Below, piece after piece: positions 41,936 through 53,336 of a stretch of 64,000 nucleotides of DNA (its first letter is position 1; every line of letters begins with the position of its first letter). The notes under the pieces are model-generated. The model did not search any database and was not told where the DNA came from. It saw nothing but the letters and a program-made list of their open reading frames with translations. The stretch lies in NCBI GenBank assembly GCA_964019335.1, contig OZ025748.1, positions 62,001 to 126,000 on the forward strand. The letters are read 5' to 3'. A program made the position numbers and the translations under genes. Origin of the DNA: Diplonema japonicum. Lineage: Eukaryota > Euglenozoa > Diplonemea > Diplonemida > Diplonemidae.

Positions 41936-42940
41936 ATGAAATCCGTGGTTCTCGTTGCGATGTGTGCATCCCTTGCTTCTGCACAGCATCCCTTTGTAAA
42001 CCCCTTGTTCTACACAAGCGGCGACTGCACTGGGAGCACGGACCCTGCATCGGCACTGTGGAGCTTTCCTGCGAAGGACAATACTGCTGTGAAGCCCTTC
42101 TCCGTGGCAGGGAGGGAATTGAGTGGGGTCACCATCGACACCTGCTTGACAGACAGCAGCGTGGCGTACTCGGTGATGCTGAAGATCGACTCCACGGCCT
42201 GCCCTGGCAACGGTGCGAACACCCTGCAGCTCTCGTACTGGAATGAGTCCACAACGTGTGCAGCAGCGGCGACCAGTGTGACGACTCTGACAGAAGGCAG
42301 CTGTGTGGCGACACCTCTCGGGTCCGCCTTCTTCAACACATCGCTCAATGCGAGCGAACTGTGCGTGATGACAAACCTCATCAGCGCCATGAAGACGGGT
42401 GGGCTGAGGCTGAGCAACCACCAACTGTCATCGAACTGCACAGGGTTCTTGCCCTCCACTCAACTTATCGATTTGAACGGGCAGAGTTGCGGGGCTGAGC
42501 CGCAGTGCAGGGGGTGCTGCCAGAACTGGGACAGCAAGGACTGCACACCTGACGGGTCCCCCAAGTACCTTGACCAACTGGCGACATGCCGTGAGGTGTC
42601 GGGGTCGTGGGAGGGTGCCCTCATGACACTGGGCTTCAGTGACAACAAGTGCACAACAAAGGACACCGGCAACCCAATCCTTGGGATTGTGCTCAAGCTG
42701 TCAGACACTGCAGGGTGCACCAGCTACAGCGAAGGTTACGTCCCTTATTCTATTGAAACAAACCTTGTGGCGCCCCTCACGATCGACATCTACTGCCAGT
42801 GGGTGCAGCTGAACACGAAGTACAATGTCGACGGCTTCCTTTCTTGGGATGAGTTCAACAAGCGTGTGAACGGGGCCCCCGCAGCCCACCCCGTCTCTGT
42901 CTTGGCGCTTGTGGTGCTTCTTGTCACTGTGCTGTTTTAG
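41936..42940 (+). CDS. Surface protein family member C2
   Basis: 334 residues with the same predicted sequence as member C at 34679, including signal peptide and GPI tail; one silent base differs near the end (GTG for GTA in the Leu-Val-Val stretch). It forms the right part of the duplicated block. The 3' UTR diverges from that of C shortly after CTTGCTGATGGCAATTT. Confidence 0.9.
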   Translation: MKSVVLVAMCASLASAQHPFVNPLFYTSGDCTGSTDPASALWSFPAKDNTAVKPFSVAGRELSGVTIDTCLTDSSVAYSVMLKIDSTACPGNGANTLQLSYWNESTTCAAAATSVTTLTEGSCVATPLGSAFFNTSLNASELCVMTNLISAMKTGGLRLSNHQLSSNCTGFLPSTQLIDLNGQSCGAEPQCRGCCQNWDSKDCTPDGSPKYLDQLATCREVSGSWEGALMTLGFSDNKCTTKDTGNPILGIVLKLSDTAGCTSYSEGYVPYSIETNLVAPLTIDIYCQWVQLNTKYNVDGFLSWDEFNKRVNGAPAAHPVSVLALVVLLVTVLF

Positions 42941-43025
42941 ACATCCTTGCTGATGGCAATTTGCAACATAGAACTAATGCAAAATAAAGTGAAGTCGAAA
43001 AAAAGAAGAAAAAGAACAAAGTTGG

Positions 43026-43059
<34 letters not shown>

Positions 43060-43841
43060 GCCTGTGTACTTGTAGTCAATGTGACTCCAATGTGACTTCA
43101 ATTAAATAAACGGCAATGCCATTCGTATCTCTCTCCCTTTTGTAAAGCAGCTAGTAGGAAACTTCGCATAGCTTCTCCCGCTGTTTGAATCCCTTTTGTT
43201 TCACAAGCTTGTGGGCAAGAAAATGCCTGCTTGCCTTACCTCTTTATTGATACAGAACCCCATTTATTCCCCCCCCCCCCTTTTTTTTCTGCGTTTATCC
43301 CTTTCATTCCCCTTTTTTCTTATGATGGAACCACACAAAGAAGCTTAGAAGTTCAAGTATTTCCCGTTTTGAATGTTCATGGTTAGAAAGTGGGCTTAGG
43401 GTGTTGCTCCAAATTATAACAGTTTTCGTGCTTTGAACAATTTCTCTTCGGGGGACGGTGTAAAACTCTTCAGTTGTTTTCTTCTCCTCTCCTATGGAGC
43501 CGAGATGCTAAAGAAGAAAGCTAAGCAATGACTACACAAAGCTTCAAAGCCCAACAATCCACCCCCCCCCCCATATTTTCCAAAAAAAAAGATGGCAAGA
43601 AGACTTCCGACCTCTCTTTTTTTTTTTGTTTTTTTTCTTGTTTTTTTCTTGTTTTTAATGTCAGGCAGAGATCAACTCCTGTGAAGCCCATTGTTCTATT
43701 CTTGTGGGTTTCCGGTGCAATATCATTTTCACTGACAAAGCAAACCTTTTCTTACTCCCCTCCCCTCCCCTCTTCCCCTCCCCTCCCCCATGTGTTGCCA
43801 TTTACCTTTTTCAACATTCCACAACAGTTAGAGAAAAAAAA
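42941..43841. promoter_or_regulatory. Spacer with interrupted leader cassette
   Basis: The cassette seen at 32090-32552 recurs in two parts, about 43060-43310 and 43655-43841, separated by roughly 340 nt of unrelated DNA. The pyrimidine tract ends at ACAACAG (AG at 43826-43827), 14 nt before the ATG of member F. Confidence 0.5.
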
Positions 43842-44846
43842 ATGAAGAAGTCAGCCCTCCTCTTTGCGATGTGTGCATCCCTTGCTTCTGCACAGCATCC
43901 CTTTGTAAACCCCTTGTTCTACACAAGCGGCGACTGCACTGGGAGCACGGACCCTGCATCGGCACTGTGGAGCTTTCCTGCAAAGGACAATACTGCTGTG
44001 AAGCCCTTCTCCGTGGCAGGGAGGGAATTGAGTGGGGTCATCATCGACACCTGCTTGACAGACAGCAGCGTGGCGTACTCGGTGATGCTGAAGATCGACT
44101 CCACGGCCTGCCCTGGCAACGGTGCGAACACCCTGCAGCTCTCGTACTGGAGCAGCTCCACAACGTGTGCAGCAGCGGCGACCAGTGTGACGACTCTGAC
44201 AGAAGGCAGCTGTGTGGCGACACCTCTCGGGTCCGCCTTCTTCAACACATCGCTCAATGCAAACGAGCTGTGCGTGATGACAAACCTCATCAGCGCCATG
44301 AAGACGGGTGGGCTGAGGCTGGGCAACCACCAACTGTCATCGAACTGCACAGGGTTCTTGCCCACTACCGAACTTGTCGACTTGAACGGGCAGGATTGCG
44401 GGGCTGAGCCGCAGTGCAGGGGGTGCTGCCAGAACTGGGGCACCAGCCCCTGCACACCTGACGGGTCCAAGTACAATGACGCATTGTCGGCATGCCGTGA
44501 GGTGTCGGGGTCGTGGGAGGGTGCCCTCACGACACTGGGCTTCAGTGACAACAAGTGCACAACGAGGGACACCAGCAACCCAATCCATGGGCTTGTGCTC
44601 AAGCTGTCTGACACTGCAGGGTGCACCAGCTACATCAAAAATTACGTCCCTTATTCTATTGAAACAGACCTTGTGGCGCCCCTCACGATCGACATCTACT
44701 GCCAGTGGGTGCAGCTGAACACGAAGTACAATGTCGACGGCTTCCTTTCTTGGGATGAGTTCAACAAGCGTGTGAACGGGGCCCCCGCAGCCCACCCCGT
44801 CTCTGTCTTGGCGCTTGTGGTGCTTCTTGTCACTGTGCTGTTTTAG
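43842..44846 (+). CDS. Surface protein family member F
   Basis: 334 residues from the ATG after an A run. Signal peptide MKKSALLFAMCASLASAQ. The first 200 residues match A/C closely; the segment around CCQNWGTSPCTPDGSKYND and HGLVLKLSDTAGCTSYIKN is its own variant, and the last 60 residues return to identity with A/C. Cys pattern and GPI signal are kept. Confidence 0.88.
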   Translation: MKKSALLFAMCASLASAQHPFVNPLFYTSGDCTGSTDPASALWSFPAKDNTAVKPFSVAGRELSGVIIDTCLTDSSVAYSVMLKIDSTACPGNGANTLQLSYWSSSTTCAAAATSVTTLTEGSCVATPLGSAFFNTSLNANELCVMTNLISAMKTGGLRLGNHQLSSNCTGFLPTTELVDLNGQDCGAEPQCRGCCQNWGTSPCTPDGSKYNDALSACREVSGSWEGALTTLGFSDNKCTTRDTSNPIHGLVLKLSDTAGCTSYIKNYVPYSIETDLVAPLTIDIYCQWVQLNTKYNVDGFLSWDEFNKRVNGAPAAHPVSVLALVVLLVTVLF

Positions 44847-45943
<1,097 letters not shown>

Positions 45944-46951
45944 ATGAAGAAGTCAGCCCTCCTCTTTGCGATGTGTGCATCCCTTGCTTCTGCACAGCAT
46001 CCCTTTGTAAACCCCTTGTTCTACACAAGCGGCGACTGCACTGGGAGCACGGACCCTGCATCGGCACTGTGGAACTTTCCTGCGAAGGACAATACTGCTG
46101 TGAAGCCCTTCTCCGTGGCAGGGAGGGAATTGAGTGGGGTCACCATCGACACCTGCTTGACAGACAGCAGCGTGGCGTACTCGGTGATGCTGAAGATCGA
46201 CTCCACGGCCTGCCCTGGCAACGGTGCGAACACCCTGCAGCTCTCGTACTGGAATGAGTCCACAACGTGTGCAGCAGCGGCGACCAGTGTGACGACTCTG
46301 ACAGAAGGCAGCTGTGTGGCGACACCTCTCGGGTCCGCCTTCTTCAACACATCGCTCAATGCGAGCGAACTGTGCGTGATGACAAACCTCATCAGCGCCA
46401 TGAAGACGGGTGGGCTGAGGCTGAGCAACCACCAACTGTCATCGAACTGCACAGGGTTCTTGCCCTCCACTCAACTTATCGATTTGAACGGGCAGAGTTG
46501 CGGGGCTGAGCCGCAGTGCAGGGGGTGCTGCCAGAACTGGGACAGCAAGGACTGCACACCTGACGGGTCCCCCAAGTACCTTGACCAACTGGCGACATGC
46601 CGTGAGGTGTCGGGGTCGTGGGAGGGTGCCCTCATGACACTGGGCTTCAGTGACAACAAGTGCACAACAAAGGACACCGGCAACCCAATCCTTGGGATTG
46701 TGCTCAAGCTGTCAGACACTGCAGGGTGCACCAGCTACAGCGAAGGTTACGTCCCTTATTCTATTGAAACAAACCTTGTGGCGCCCCTCACGATCGACAT
46801 CTACTGCCAGTGGGTGCAGCTGAACACGAAGTACAATGTCGACGGCTTCCTTTCTTGGGATGAGTTCAACAAGCGTGTGAACGGGGCCCCCGCAGCCCAC
46901 CCCGTCTCTGTCTTGGCGCTTGTGGTGCTTCTTGTCACTGTGCTGTTTTAG
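45944..46951 (+). CDS. Surface protein family member G (mosaic)
   Basis: 335 residues. Signal peptide MKKSALLFAMCASLASAQ is of the F type, but the body is that of C/C2 with one visible change (ALWNF for ALWSF). The 3' flank to about 47150 matches the region after C rather than that after F, with a short deletion after the stop. This is therefore a natural recombinant between subtypes. The leader before the ATG is unrelated to the conserved cassette. Confidence 0.88.
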   Translation: MKKSALLFAMCASLASAQHPFVNPLFYTSGDCTGSTDPASALWNFPAKDNTAVKPFSVAGRELSGVTIDTCLTDSSVAYSVMLKIDSTACPGNGANTLQLSYWNESTTCAAAATSVTTLTEGSCVATPLGSAFFNTSLNASELCVMTNLISAMKTGGLRLSNHQLSSNCTGFLPSTQLIDLNGQSCGAEPQCRGCCQNWDSKDCTPDGSPKYLDQLATCREVSGSWEGALMTLGFSDNKCTTKDTGNPILGIVLKLSDTAGCTSYSEGYVPYSIETNLVAPLTIDIYCQWVQLNTKYNVDGFLSWDEFNKRVNGAPAAHPVSVLALVVLLVTVLF

Positions 46952-47429
46952 ACATCATGAATTAATGCAAAATAAAGTGAAGTCGAAAATAAAAGAAAAA
47001 TAAAGATGGAAAAAAAGAATCCAAATACCTGTGTTCTTGTGGACAATGTGACTTCAATTAGACAAGCAGCAATGCCGTTCGTATCTCTCTCTCTCCCTTT
47101 TGTAAGCAGCTAGTAGGAAACTTGGTATATAGTTTCCCCCGCTGATGGCAATTTACAACATTCACATTCTCAAAAAAAAGAAAAGAAATGAAAAGGAAAC
47201 TACTGACATGTGTGCTTTGAATTGAATATAATGTTATAATTCTTTTATTGAACAATCAACTACCACCCCCCTCCCTCTTTTTAGCTCCCCCCCCTATTTT
47301 ATCATTCTCCCTGGTTTGTTTCATTCTTTTTTTTTTCTTTCATTCTTGCAGTTCGTTTCTGTTCTGGTCCTACCATAGGGTCGAGATTAAGTACTGCATT
47401 TTTTTTTTTTTTTTTTTTTTTTTTCTAGA
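46952..47429. other. Spacer with partial copy of the C downstream region
   Basis: Positions 46952-47150 resemble 35700-35905; afterwards pyrimidine-rich DNA and a T run up to the retroelement. Confidence 0.6.
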
Positions 47430-48225
47430 AGAGAGAACACGAGAGCCCGCAAGGCACTTGCAGAAATTGAACGCCTCGCAGCAACGAGACTTTACCACAA
47501 CCGCAAGGTACAGATCATCGCAGAGAACATCCTACCGTCCGCCTTCTACGGCGTCCTCTTCGACCCAATCCCTGCCCGGCACACGCCGGTTTTAGAACGG
47601 CCAACGCCGACCGCGAATGGCTAGTGCAAGAACACATCAACTGGCCAATCTGCACCCGCGTACACGGCATCATTACCTCGGACTTGGACATCAGCCTATC
47701 GAGAGTCAAGGAGCTCCACCTGATGCTAGCAGAAGTGGCAGGCAAGCTCGAGAACCTACACGCCGACAAGCAGGTCAGGTACACGAAACAGCATTTTTGG
47801 AATAGACCATTCCGACCGGGGAACCTCTTAACCTCGAAGCCTCTCCCCTGGTACCACGAACATGGGCTGCAGAAGAAATACTTCCCAGGCCTAATCCCAT
47901 TTGTCCTCAACTGGCTGAATGCCCTAAAATGGGGCGAGGAAGGCGGGCAAGTTTCTAAGGCGGAACTAGCAGTCGACCTCATTGCAACGGAAAGGCTCCA
48001 CATGGGTGGGGAAGACATAGCGTGCTGGGCGAGAAAGCTCGGCAGGATTCTCAGCGTCTTAGAAAGGATTCATCTAAAAGGGACGGGGAATCATCTGATT
48101 CCGGCAGAAACTATGAAGTCAGTACACTCGTCACTGGTTACTCCACTCGTCCGATCTTCGCGTCCCCGAAGGTCACCCACTCGATCCTAGAGGAACAAAT
48201 TGCATCCTCAACAACTCGCTAGTTG
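47430..48225 (+). mobile_element. 5'-truncated non-LTR retroelement fragment, second family
   Basis: The region carries the RT thumb and C-terminal part in three frames. 47435-47608 includes NRKVQIIAENILPSAFYG, comparable with LTSTVLPSCLYGATY at 10484-12287. 47610-48190 includes FVLNWLNALKW and VSKAELAVDLIATERL, comparable with LKWLRGLRW and TTMELAIDYEQTTRR. The last part includes TGYSTRPIFASP and ends ASSTTR and a stop at 48220-48222. At least two frameshifts make it non-coding. It begins right after a T run. Confidence 0.72.
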
Positions 48226-48314
48226 GTTTCACGCCCAAGCTGCTGAATAGATACCACGACGGGCCTAAGGCACTACCACGACAGAAGGGATCAAACACTA
48301 GATGAATTGATTGT

Positions 48315-48360
48315 CGTTAGGCGATCCTGTCACATACTGCAGGTTCCCTTCAAAGACACC
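48315..48360 (+). repeat. Dispersed repeat R3, copy 2
   Basis: GTTAGGCGATCCTGTCACAT, then CTGCAGGTTCCCTTCAAAG and ACACC, followed by a T run. Located about 90 nt past the retroelement stop, so it may be its natural 3' end. Confidence 0.8.
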
Positions 48361-48459
48361 TTTTTTTTTTTTTAAAAGGATTTTGTATTTATTATGTTAT
48401 GTAAAAAGTCCCAAATTGGTCAGATCCCAAAAAATACCCCCCCCCCCCCGGCGGTGTGG

Positions 48460-48591
48460 TCACAGTTAAAGACCAACGACTGCGGTGTATCTGTGTTCCA
48501 TCATCACAGCATCCACCTTCTTACAGAGGAGACGCCGTTGATCCGCGATCTCGTCTATGGTTATAAGTGTTATAGCCAATGGGCGAGTTAA
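48460..48591 (+). pseudogene. Ulp1-like (C48) cysteine peptidase C-terminal fragment
   Basis: The frame reads QLKTNDCGVSVFHHHSIHLL and continues to a stop at 48589-48591. The pattern Q, four or five residues, DCG, hydrophobic, x, hydrophobic is the oxyanion Gln and catalytic Cys of the Ulp1/SENP (C48) peptidases. Such peptidases are often encoded by eukaryotic transposons. The catalytic His and Asp would lie upstream, where the DNA turns into a C run. Based on one motif. Confidence 0.4.
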
Positions 48592-49425
48592 GAAGTAGGG
48601 GTTAGGTCAAAAAAAAAAAAATAAAAGAAAATTCAAATGCGGAACAAAATTAAGTAAGTACAAATCCGGTATTTCCCCCCCCCCCCCCTTTTTTCAAGAG
48701 TTGTACCAACGTACAAGCAAATATATCGACTCTTTTTGTTTGTTTGTTTTTTTTTTTTTTTTTTTTTTTGCCTCTTTTTTCATTCTTTTTTTTTTTTTTA
48801 AATATTTTATACAGAACCTATATTTCTTCCGGCGCTTTGTGCTTCTGCCCGAGTTCTTTCTAGTTGTTTTCACCCATTACTTTCTCCAAAGAAAGATATG
48901 TGAAACCTGCAACTCAAAGAAAAAACTGAACCGAAACGAGTTGGCTGAAAGATTGTTGGACTAGTAACAGAAGGCAAAGCGCTTGCGTAGCAGAATTAGG
49001 ACAAAGAACTTTTTTTTTTTTTTTCTCTCTCTCTTTTTTCCCCCCACCACTCTTCTCTAGCCAAATGAGAAGCAGGTAAAAAAAAGGGGGGGAGAAACAA
49101 AAAAAAAGCCTTTTTTTTTTTTGCCCTCCTTTTTTTTTTCAACTTCATTTCGAACACCCGTTTGTTTCCTTTCTCTCTCCGCTCTTACTTTCGATGTCAG
49201 GCAGGTAACCCCCCCCCCCCCCCCCCCTATGAGGGCACTTTGTAGGGGGGGGGGAGTTACTGCTCCAATATCATTTATTTCCCCTGTCTTCTTTTTCTTT
49301 TTTTTTTGTAGTCCAAAAACAAAGAAAAAAAACCACCACCACCCCCCCAAAAAAAAGGTTATCTTGTCTCTCTCTCTCTCTCTCACTCACTCACTTTAAA
49401 TTAAAAAAAATAAAAAAGAAAAAAA
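48592..49425. other. Spacer with homopolymer runs
   Basis: T, C, A and G runs, a TC microsatellite at about 49365-49392, then an A-rich leader. A patch of normal composition at 48820-48965 encodes nothing recognisable. Confidence 0.6.
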
Positions 49426-50421
49426 ATGATGAAATCCGGAATTCTCCTCGTGATGTGTGCGTCCTTAACGACTGCATCGAACCTATTCCCAGCACCCTTG
49501 TTCTACACAAGCAGCGACTGCACTGGGGACACAGACCCTGCATCGGCACTGTGGAGCTTTCCTGCAAAGGACAATGTTGCCGTGCAACCCTTCTCAGGGA
49601 GCGATCAGTTCACAGGTTACGCCATCAACACGTGCATGACGGACAGCAGCATAACGTACTCGGTGATGTTGAAGATCGACACCACGGCCTGCCCTAACAA
49701 CGGGAACAACGCCCTGCAGTTCTCGTACTGGGCCAACTCCACAACATGCGAGGCAACACCAACCAGCACAACAACGTTGATAAGAAACACCTGTGTAACG
49801 ACACCCCTCGGGTCTGCAAAGTTCACCGCAGCCATGACAACTTCACAAATATGCACAATTATGAACTACCGTGTGGCAGTGCAGACAGGCGGGCTGCAAA
49901 CCCGTCTCTGGCAAGGCAACGGTTGTGATCTTCTTCCCATTTATGACATGACGGCTACCATGCAGCAGCAGCCGTGCGGGGGGGTTGCGAACTACACAGG
50001 ATGCCATGCCACCTACGACCAGTCCTGCGTTAGGAGGGAAAAGCCAAGCTACACCGCCACCCTGTATGCATGCAACAAGGTTAGCAACGGTTGGGAGATG
50101 GCGACGGCCACCCTCGGCTTCACCGACGACAAATGTACAACGTCGGACAACAGCTCTCCTTTGAACGGGTTGACAAGGCAGTTTGGGTACTGTGTGAATT
50201 ATGTGTCGGGGGGTGAGGCGGCCTCTATCAGCACGGGTGTGAAGGCACCCCTTACAGCGGATATCTTCTGCAGTTTCGTGCAGACTAACCAGAAGCTCAG
50301 TGTCGATGGCTACCTTACTTGGGATGAGTTCAACCGCCGCTTGGGGAACAGTGCTCCTGCGGTGCACCCTGTCCCGCTCTTGGTGTCATTGCTCGTGGTG
50401 GTTCTTACCGTACTTTTCTAA
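49426..50421 (+). CDS. Surface protein family member H
   Basis: 331 residues. Signal peptide MMKSGILLVMCASLTTAS. It shares the core YSVMLKIDTTACPNNGNNAL with member I rather than with A-G, so H, I and J form a more diverged sub-branch. The double Cys (GCC) of other members is replaced (TGCHATYDQSC), leaving 14 mature Cys. EF-hand-like loop LSVDGYLTWDEF; GPI signal GNSAPAVHP then PLLVSLLVVVLTVLF. Confidence 0.87.
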   Translation: MMKSGILLVMCASLTTASNLFPAPLFYTSSDCTGDTDPASALWSFPAKDNVAVQPFSGSDQFTGYAINTCMTDSSITYSVMLKIDTTACPNNGNNALQFSYWANSTTCEATPTSTTTLIRNTCVTTPLGSAKFTAAMTTSQICTIMNYRVAVQTGGLQTRLWQGNGCDLLPIYDMTATMQQQPCGGVANYTGCHATYDQSCVRREKPSYTATLYACNKVSNGWEMATATLGFTDDKCTTSDNSSPLNGLTRQFGYCVNYVSGGEAASISTGVKAPLTADIFCSFVQTNQKLSVDGYLTWDEFNRRLGNSAPAVHPVPLLVSLLVVVLTVLF

Positions 50422-50541
50422 TAAAAAAATAATAAAAAAAAAAAAAAAGAGTAGTTTTTTTATTAAAAAAAAAAAAAAGTTTGTAGTTTTTGTTTTTTGT
50501 TTTTTGTTTTTTTTTTTATTTTGGCAAAGGGAGAAACGAAG

Positions 50542-50575
<34 letters not shown>

Positions 50576-51463
50576 CAGTAAAACGGATTCCCGTTTTCAT
50601 TGGCGTCGTCTCCTTTTTCATCGTAAAAGAAAAAAAAAAGAAAGAAACTTCTTTCGATCAGCTGCGAACTTTTTTTTTTTCCCCTTCTGGTTGGCCGTTG
50701 GGCTGTCCACTTTCGTTTCCTATAACAGTGAACTTTTTCTTCTTTATTTTATTATTCAACTGCAATATGGGTTGAAACTGTAAAACACTTTTTTTTTTTT
50801 TTTTTTTTTTTTACCTTGCAAAAAATACCATATTCCCCTCTCTCTCTCTCTCCTTGTCTTGCCTTTCTGCTGCTAACTTAAGAAGGGAAAAAAAAGTACA
50901 TATTTGAACACGAACTGAATGTAACCCAAAGAAGGGAGACACAGAGGGCCATACAAAGCGAAGCTCCCTTTTTATCGTCGTCCCTCGGCCGTCGCGTTAC
51001 ATTTCTTCCTTCAAAATGCTCTTTCTTTTCATTCACGTGGCGTTGACTCTTGGCTGATTTTTGTTAAAGCAGCCTTTAATTGTGTGAGATGCCCCGTCTC
51101 ACCAAGCAGCCACCTCAGGCAAAACGGTACCTGAAATCGAGTTTTTTTTCTCTCTCTCTCTTCAGGTCTTCACAACTAGGGATGTGGAACTTTGCACAAC
51201 CGGCATTTGTTCCTGCACTCTTTCCCCGCCTTCTTTCTCCCTCTTTTCTCCCACCCCCTCTCGAACGCAGCAAAAGCCGCACACCGCTGGTATCAACGAT
51301 AAAACCGCGGAACAAAAAAGCTACCGCTCGCGACCGAAATCCCCATCATCCCCCCCGCCCCCTTTTTCTTATTCGCTTTCTTTTTCGCACGTGCAATGTG
51401 TCATCGGTTAACAAAAGGTTGATATAAAAGAAGAAAAAAAAAAAAAAAGAAAACATATATAAC
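50422..51463. other. Spacer between H and I
   Basis: A and T runs near 50430-50580 and 50790; ordinary DNA at 50880-51400 with no recognisable coding content; ends with an A-rich leader. Confidence 0.6.
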
Positions 51464-52477
51464 ATGAGTTCCCTCCTTCTCTTCGCGATATCTGTGTGTT
51501 CCTCTGCCGCAGGCCCCATTCCGGCACCCGCGTTCTACACCAGCAGCGACTGCACAGGGAGCACGGACCCTGCATCTGCGAAGTGGAGCTACCTTGCAGA
51601 GGACAATGTCGCCGTGAAGCCATTCTCAGACAGCGAGAAGTGGTTCAGCGGCCACGCCATCAACACGTGCATGACGGACAGCAGCATAACGTACTCGGTG
51701 ATGTTGAAGATCGACACCACGGCCTGCCCTAACAACGGGAACAACGCCCTGCAGTTCTCGTACTGGGCCAGCTCGTCCTCGTGTGAGGGAACACCGACCA
51801 GCACAACAACACTGACCGCAGGCACCTGTGTAACGACACCCCTCGGGTCTGCAAAGTTCAAGTCCTCGCTGACGGAAAGCGACCTGTGCAAACTGTGGGC
51901 GTACCGCACCGCTGTTCAAACAGGCGGCCTGAGGATCAGGGAGTGGGAAGGGTCGCAGTGCAACAACGGTGCCTCGTTCTTCAACACAACAGGAAGCCTG
52001 GGACAGCAGCCGTGTGGGAACATCCCTGACTGCGGGGGGTGCTGCCCGAACTACGTTTCTTGCCAGAGGGCATCGAAGCCTGACTTCTTCGAGTCCCTCG
52101 TGACATGCAAGAAGGTCGGGAGCAGCTGGGAGATGGCTCTGGCAAACCTCGGTTTCAGCGACGACAAGTGCACCAACTCCGACAACCACCACCCCTTGCA
52201 AGGTGTGGTCAGGAAGTTCGGGTCCTGCTCTGTGTTCAAGGTGTTGGGTGTGACCTACGCCGCCTTCATTGATCTGAAGGCACCCCTCACTGCGGAGATC
52301 TTCTGCGATTTTGTTCTCCTCAACGCCAAGAGAAACATATCTGGTTTCGTCACCTACAGCGATTTCGACAAGATGGTCAGTGGTAGTGGTGGTGGTGGTG
52401 CGAACGGAGGGTTCGCAGTGCACCCCATGTCTGTCCTCACTGTAGTGGTCTTGTTCTTTGCTGTTGCACTGTTTTAG
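51464..52477 (+). CDS. Surface protein family member I
   Basis: 337 residues. Short signal peptide (MSSLLLFAISVCSSAAG). Close to H in the YSVMLKIDTTACPNNG region (nucleotide near-identity over about 120 bases) and unlike it elsewhere. EF-hand-like loop RNISGFVTYSDF lacks the usual Glu12. A Gly-rich linker (GSGGGGANGG) precedes the GPI tail HPMSVLTVVVLFFAVALF. Confidence 0.87.
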   Translation: MSSLLLFAISVCSSAAGPIPAPAFYTSSDCTGSTDPASAKWSYLAEDNVAVKPFSDSEKWFSGHAINTCMTDSSITYSVMLKIDTTACPNNGNNALQFSYWASSSSCEGTPTSTTTLTAGTCVTTPLGSAKFKSSLTESDLCKLWAYRTAVQTGGLRIREWEGSQCNNGASFFNTTGSLGQQPCGNIPDCGGCCPNYVSCQRASKPDFFESLVTCKKVGSSWEMALANLGFSDDKCTNSDNHHPLQGVVRKFGSCSVFKVLGVTYAAFIDLKAPLTAEIFCDFVLLNAKRNISGFVTYSDFDKMVSGSGGGGANGGFAVHPMSVLTVVVLFFAVALF

Positions 52478-52959
52478 AGAGACATAAAAAAAACCCCCCC
52501 CCCGCTTTTTTTTTGCTCACATTTGATACGATCCAATTTGAGCAAAAAGAAAAGAAAAGAAAAAAAGAAAAAAAAACTTTCGTGCTTCTATTTTTTTTTT
52601 TTTTTTCACTTCCTCCCTTCTTTATTTTATTTTTTTCCTGCGACAAGCATAGGCAGCGGGTGCAAGAATAATACATGCCCCATAACATGCTTAAGCCGGA
52701 TGTTACCTTCCCCCCTCCCCCTTTGACTCCCCCAAATGAATAAAAACTACCTATTCTGTGTCACGTCGAGTTGTGTACTTTTTGTTGTTGTCTAGGTATA
52801 TCAAAAAAAAAAATAAAAAAAAAAAGTGGTAAGTTATTTGGTCTGATTTCTTCCTTAGGACGACCCCCCTCCCCGAAAAAAAAACATTATCGGGGAGGTT
52901 TTTTACCTTCCACGAACTTCCTCTCTCTTCTGGACAGTCGTGAAAAAAAAAGAGAATAG

Positions 52960-53000
<41 letters not shown>

Positions 53001-53336
53001 CTCTTTTCCTCTTTTTTCTCACCGCACCACTTTTTCCCCTCTCTTTTTTATTTTGTATTTTGTCCTACCGGTCCCGCAACCTCACCGCTGCATCTCTGAC
53101 CTCTGGCCTTTTCGACTCGGTGAACCGAATGAAGATCGTCTTTCCTCACATTTGCTTTCTATCTTTCATGGAATGAAGTACGGATTCTTCCTGTGTGCCT
53201 ACTGTCTGGCTAGATCAGGTAGATTTCGGCGAATTCTTCGGACTCTTCCCCATCACAAAAAAAAAAAAACTTACCCCCCCTCCCCCCAATTTACTAAATA
53301 AAAACAAGAGAAAAAAAAAAACAAGAAAACACAAAA
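52478..53336. other. Spacer between I and J
   Basis: Homopolymer runs; an A run of about 38 nt near 52960-53000. Ordinary DNA at 53060-53250 without recognisable coding content. Confidence 0.6.

Larger units (their letters stand above)
39880..42957. repeat. Segmental duplication, copy 2
   Basis: Second copy of 32624-35700, containing the body of B2, the spacer with retroelement tail, and gene C2. After the end the sequences diverge within about 20 nt of the stop of C/C2. Confidence 0.92.

Noticed and set aside
32624..42957. Dismissing the duplicated block as an assembly artefact
   Set aside because: Copy 2 has a distinct 5' leader and signal sequence, a silent difference and different 3' flanks, so it is probably real; long reads would still settle it.
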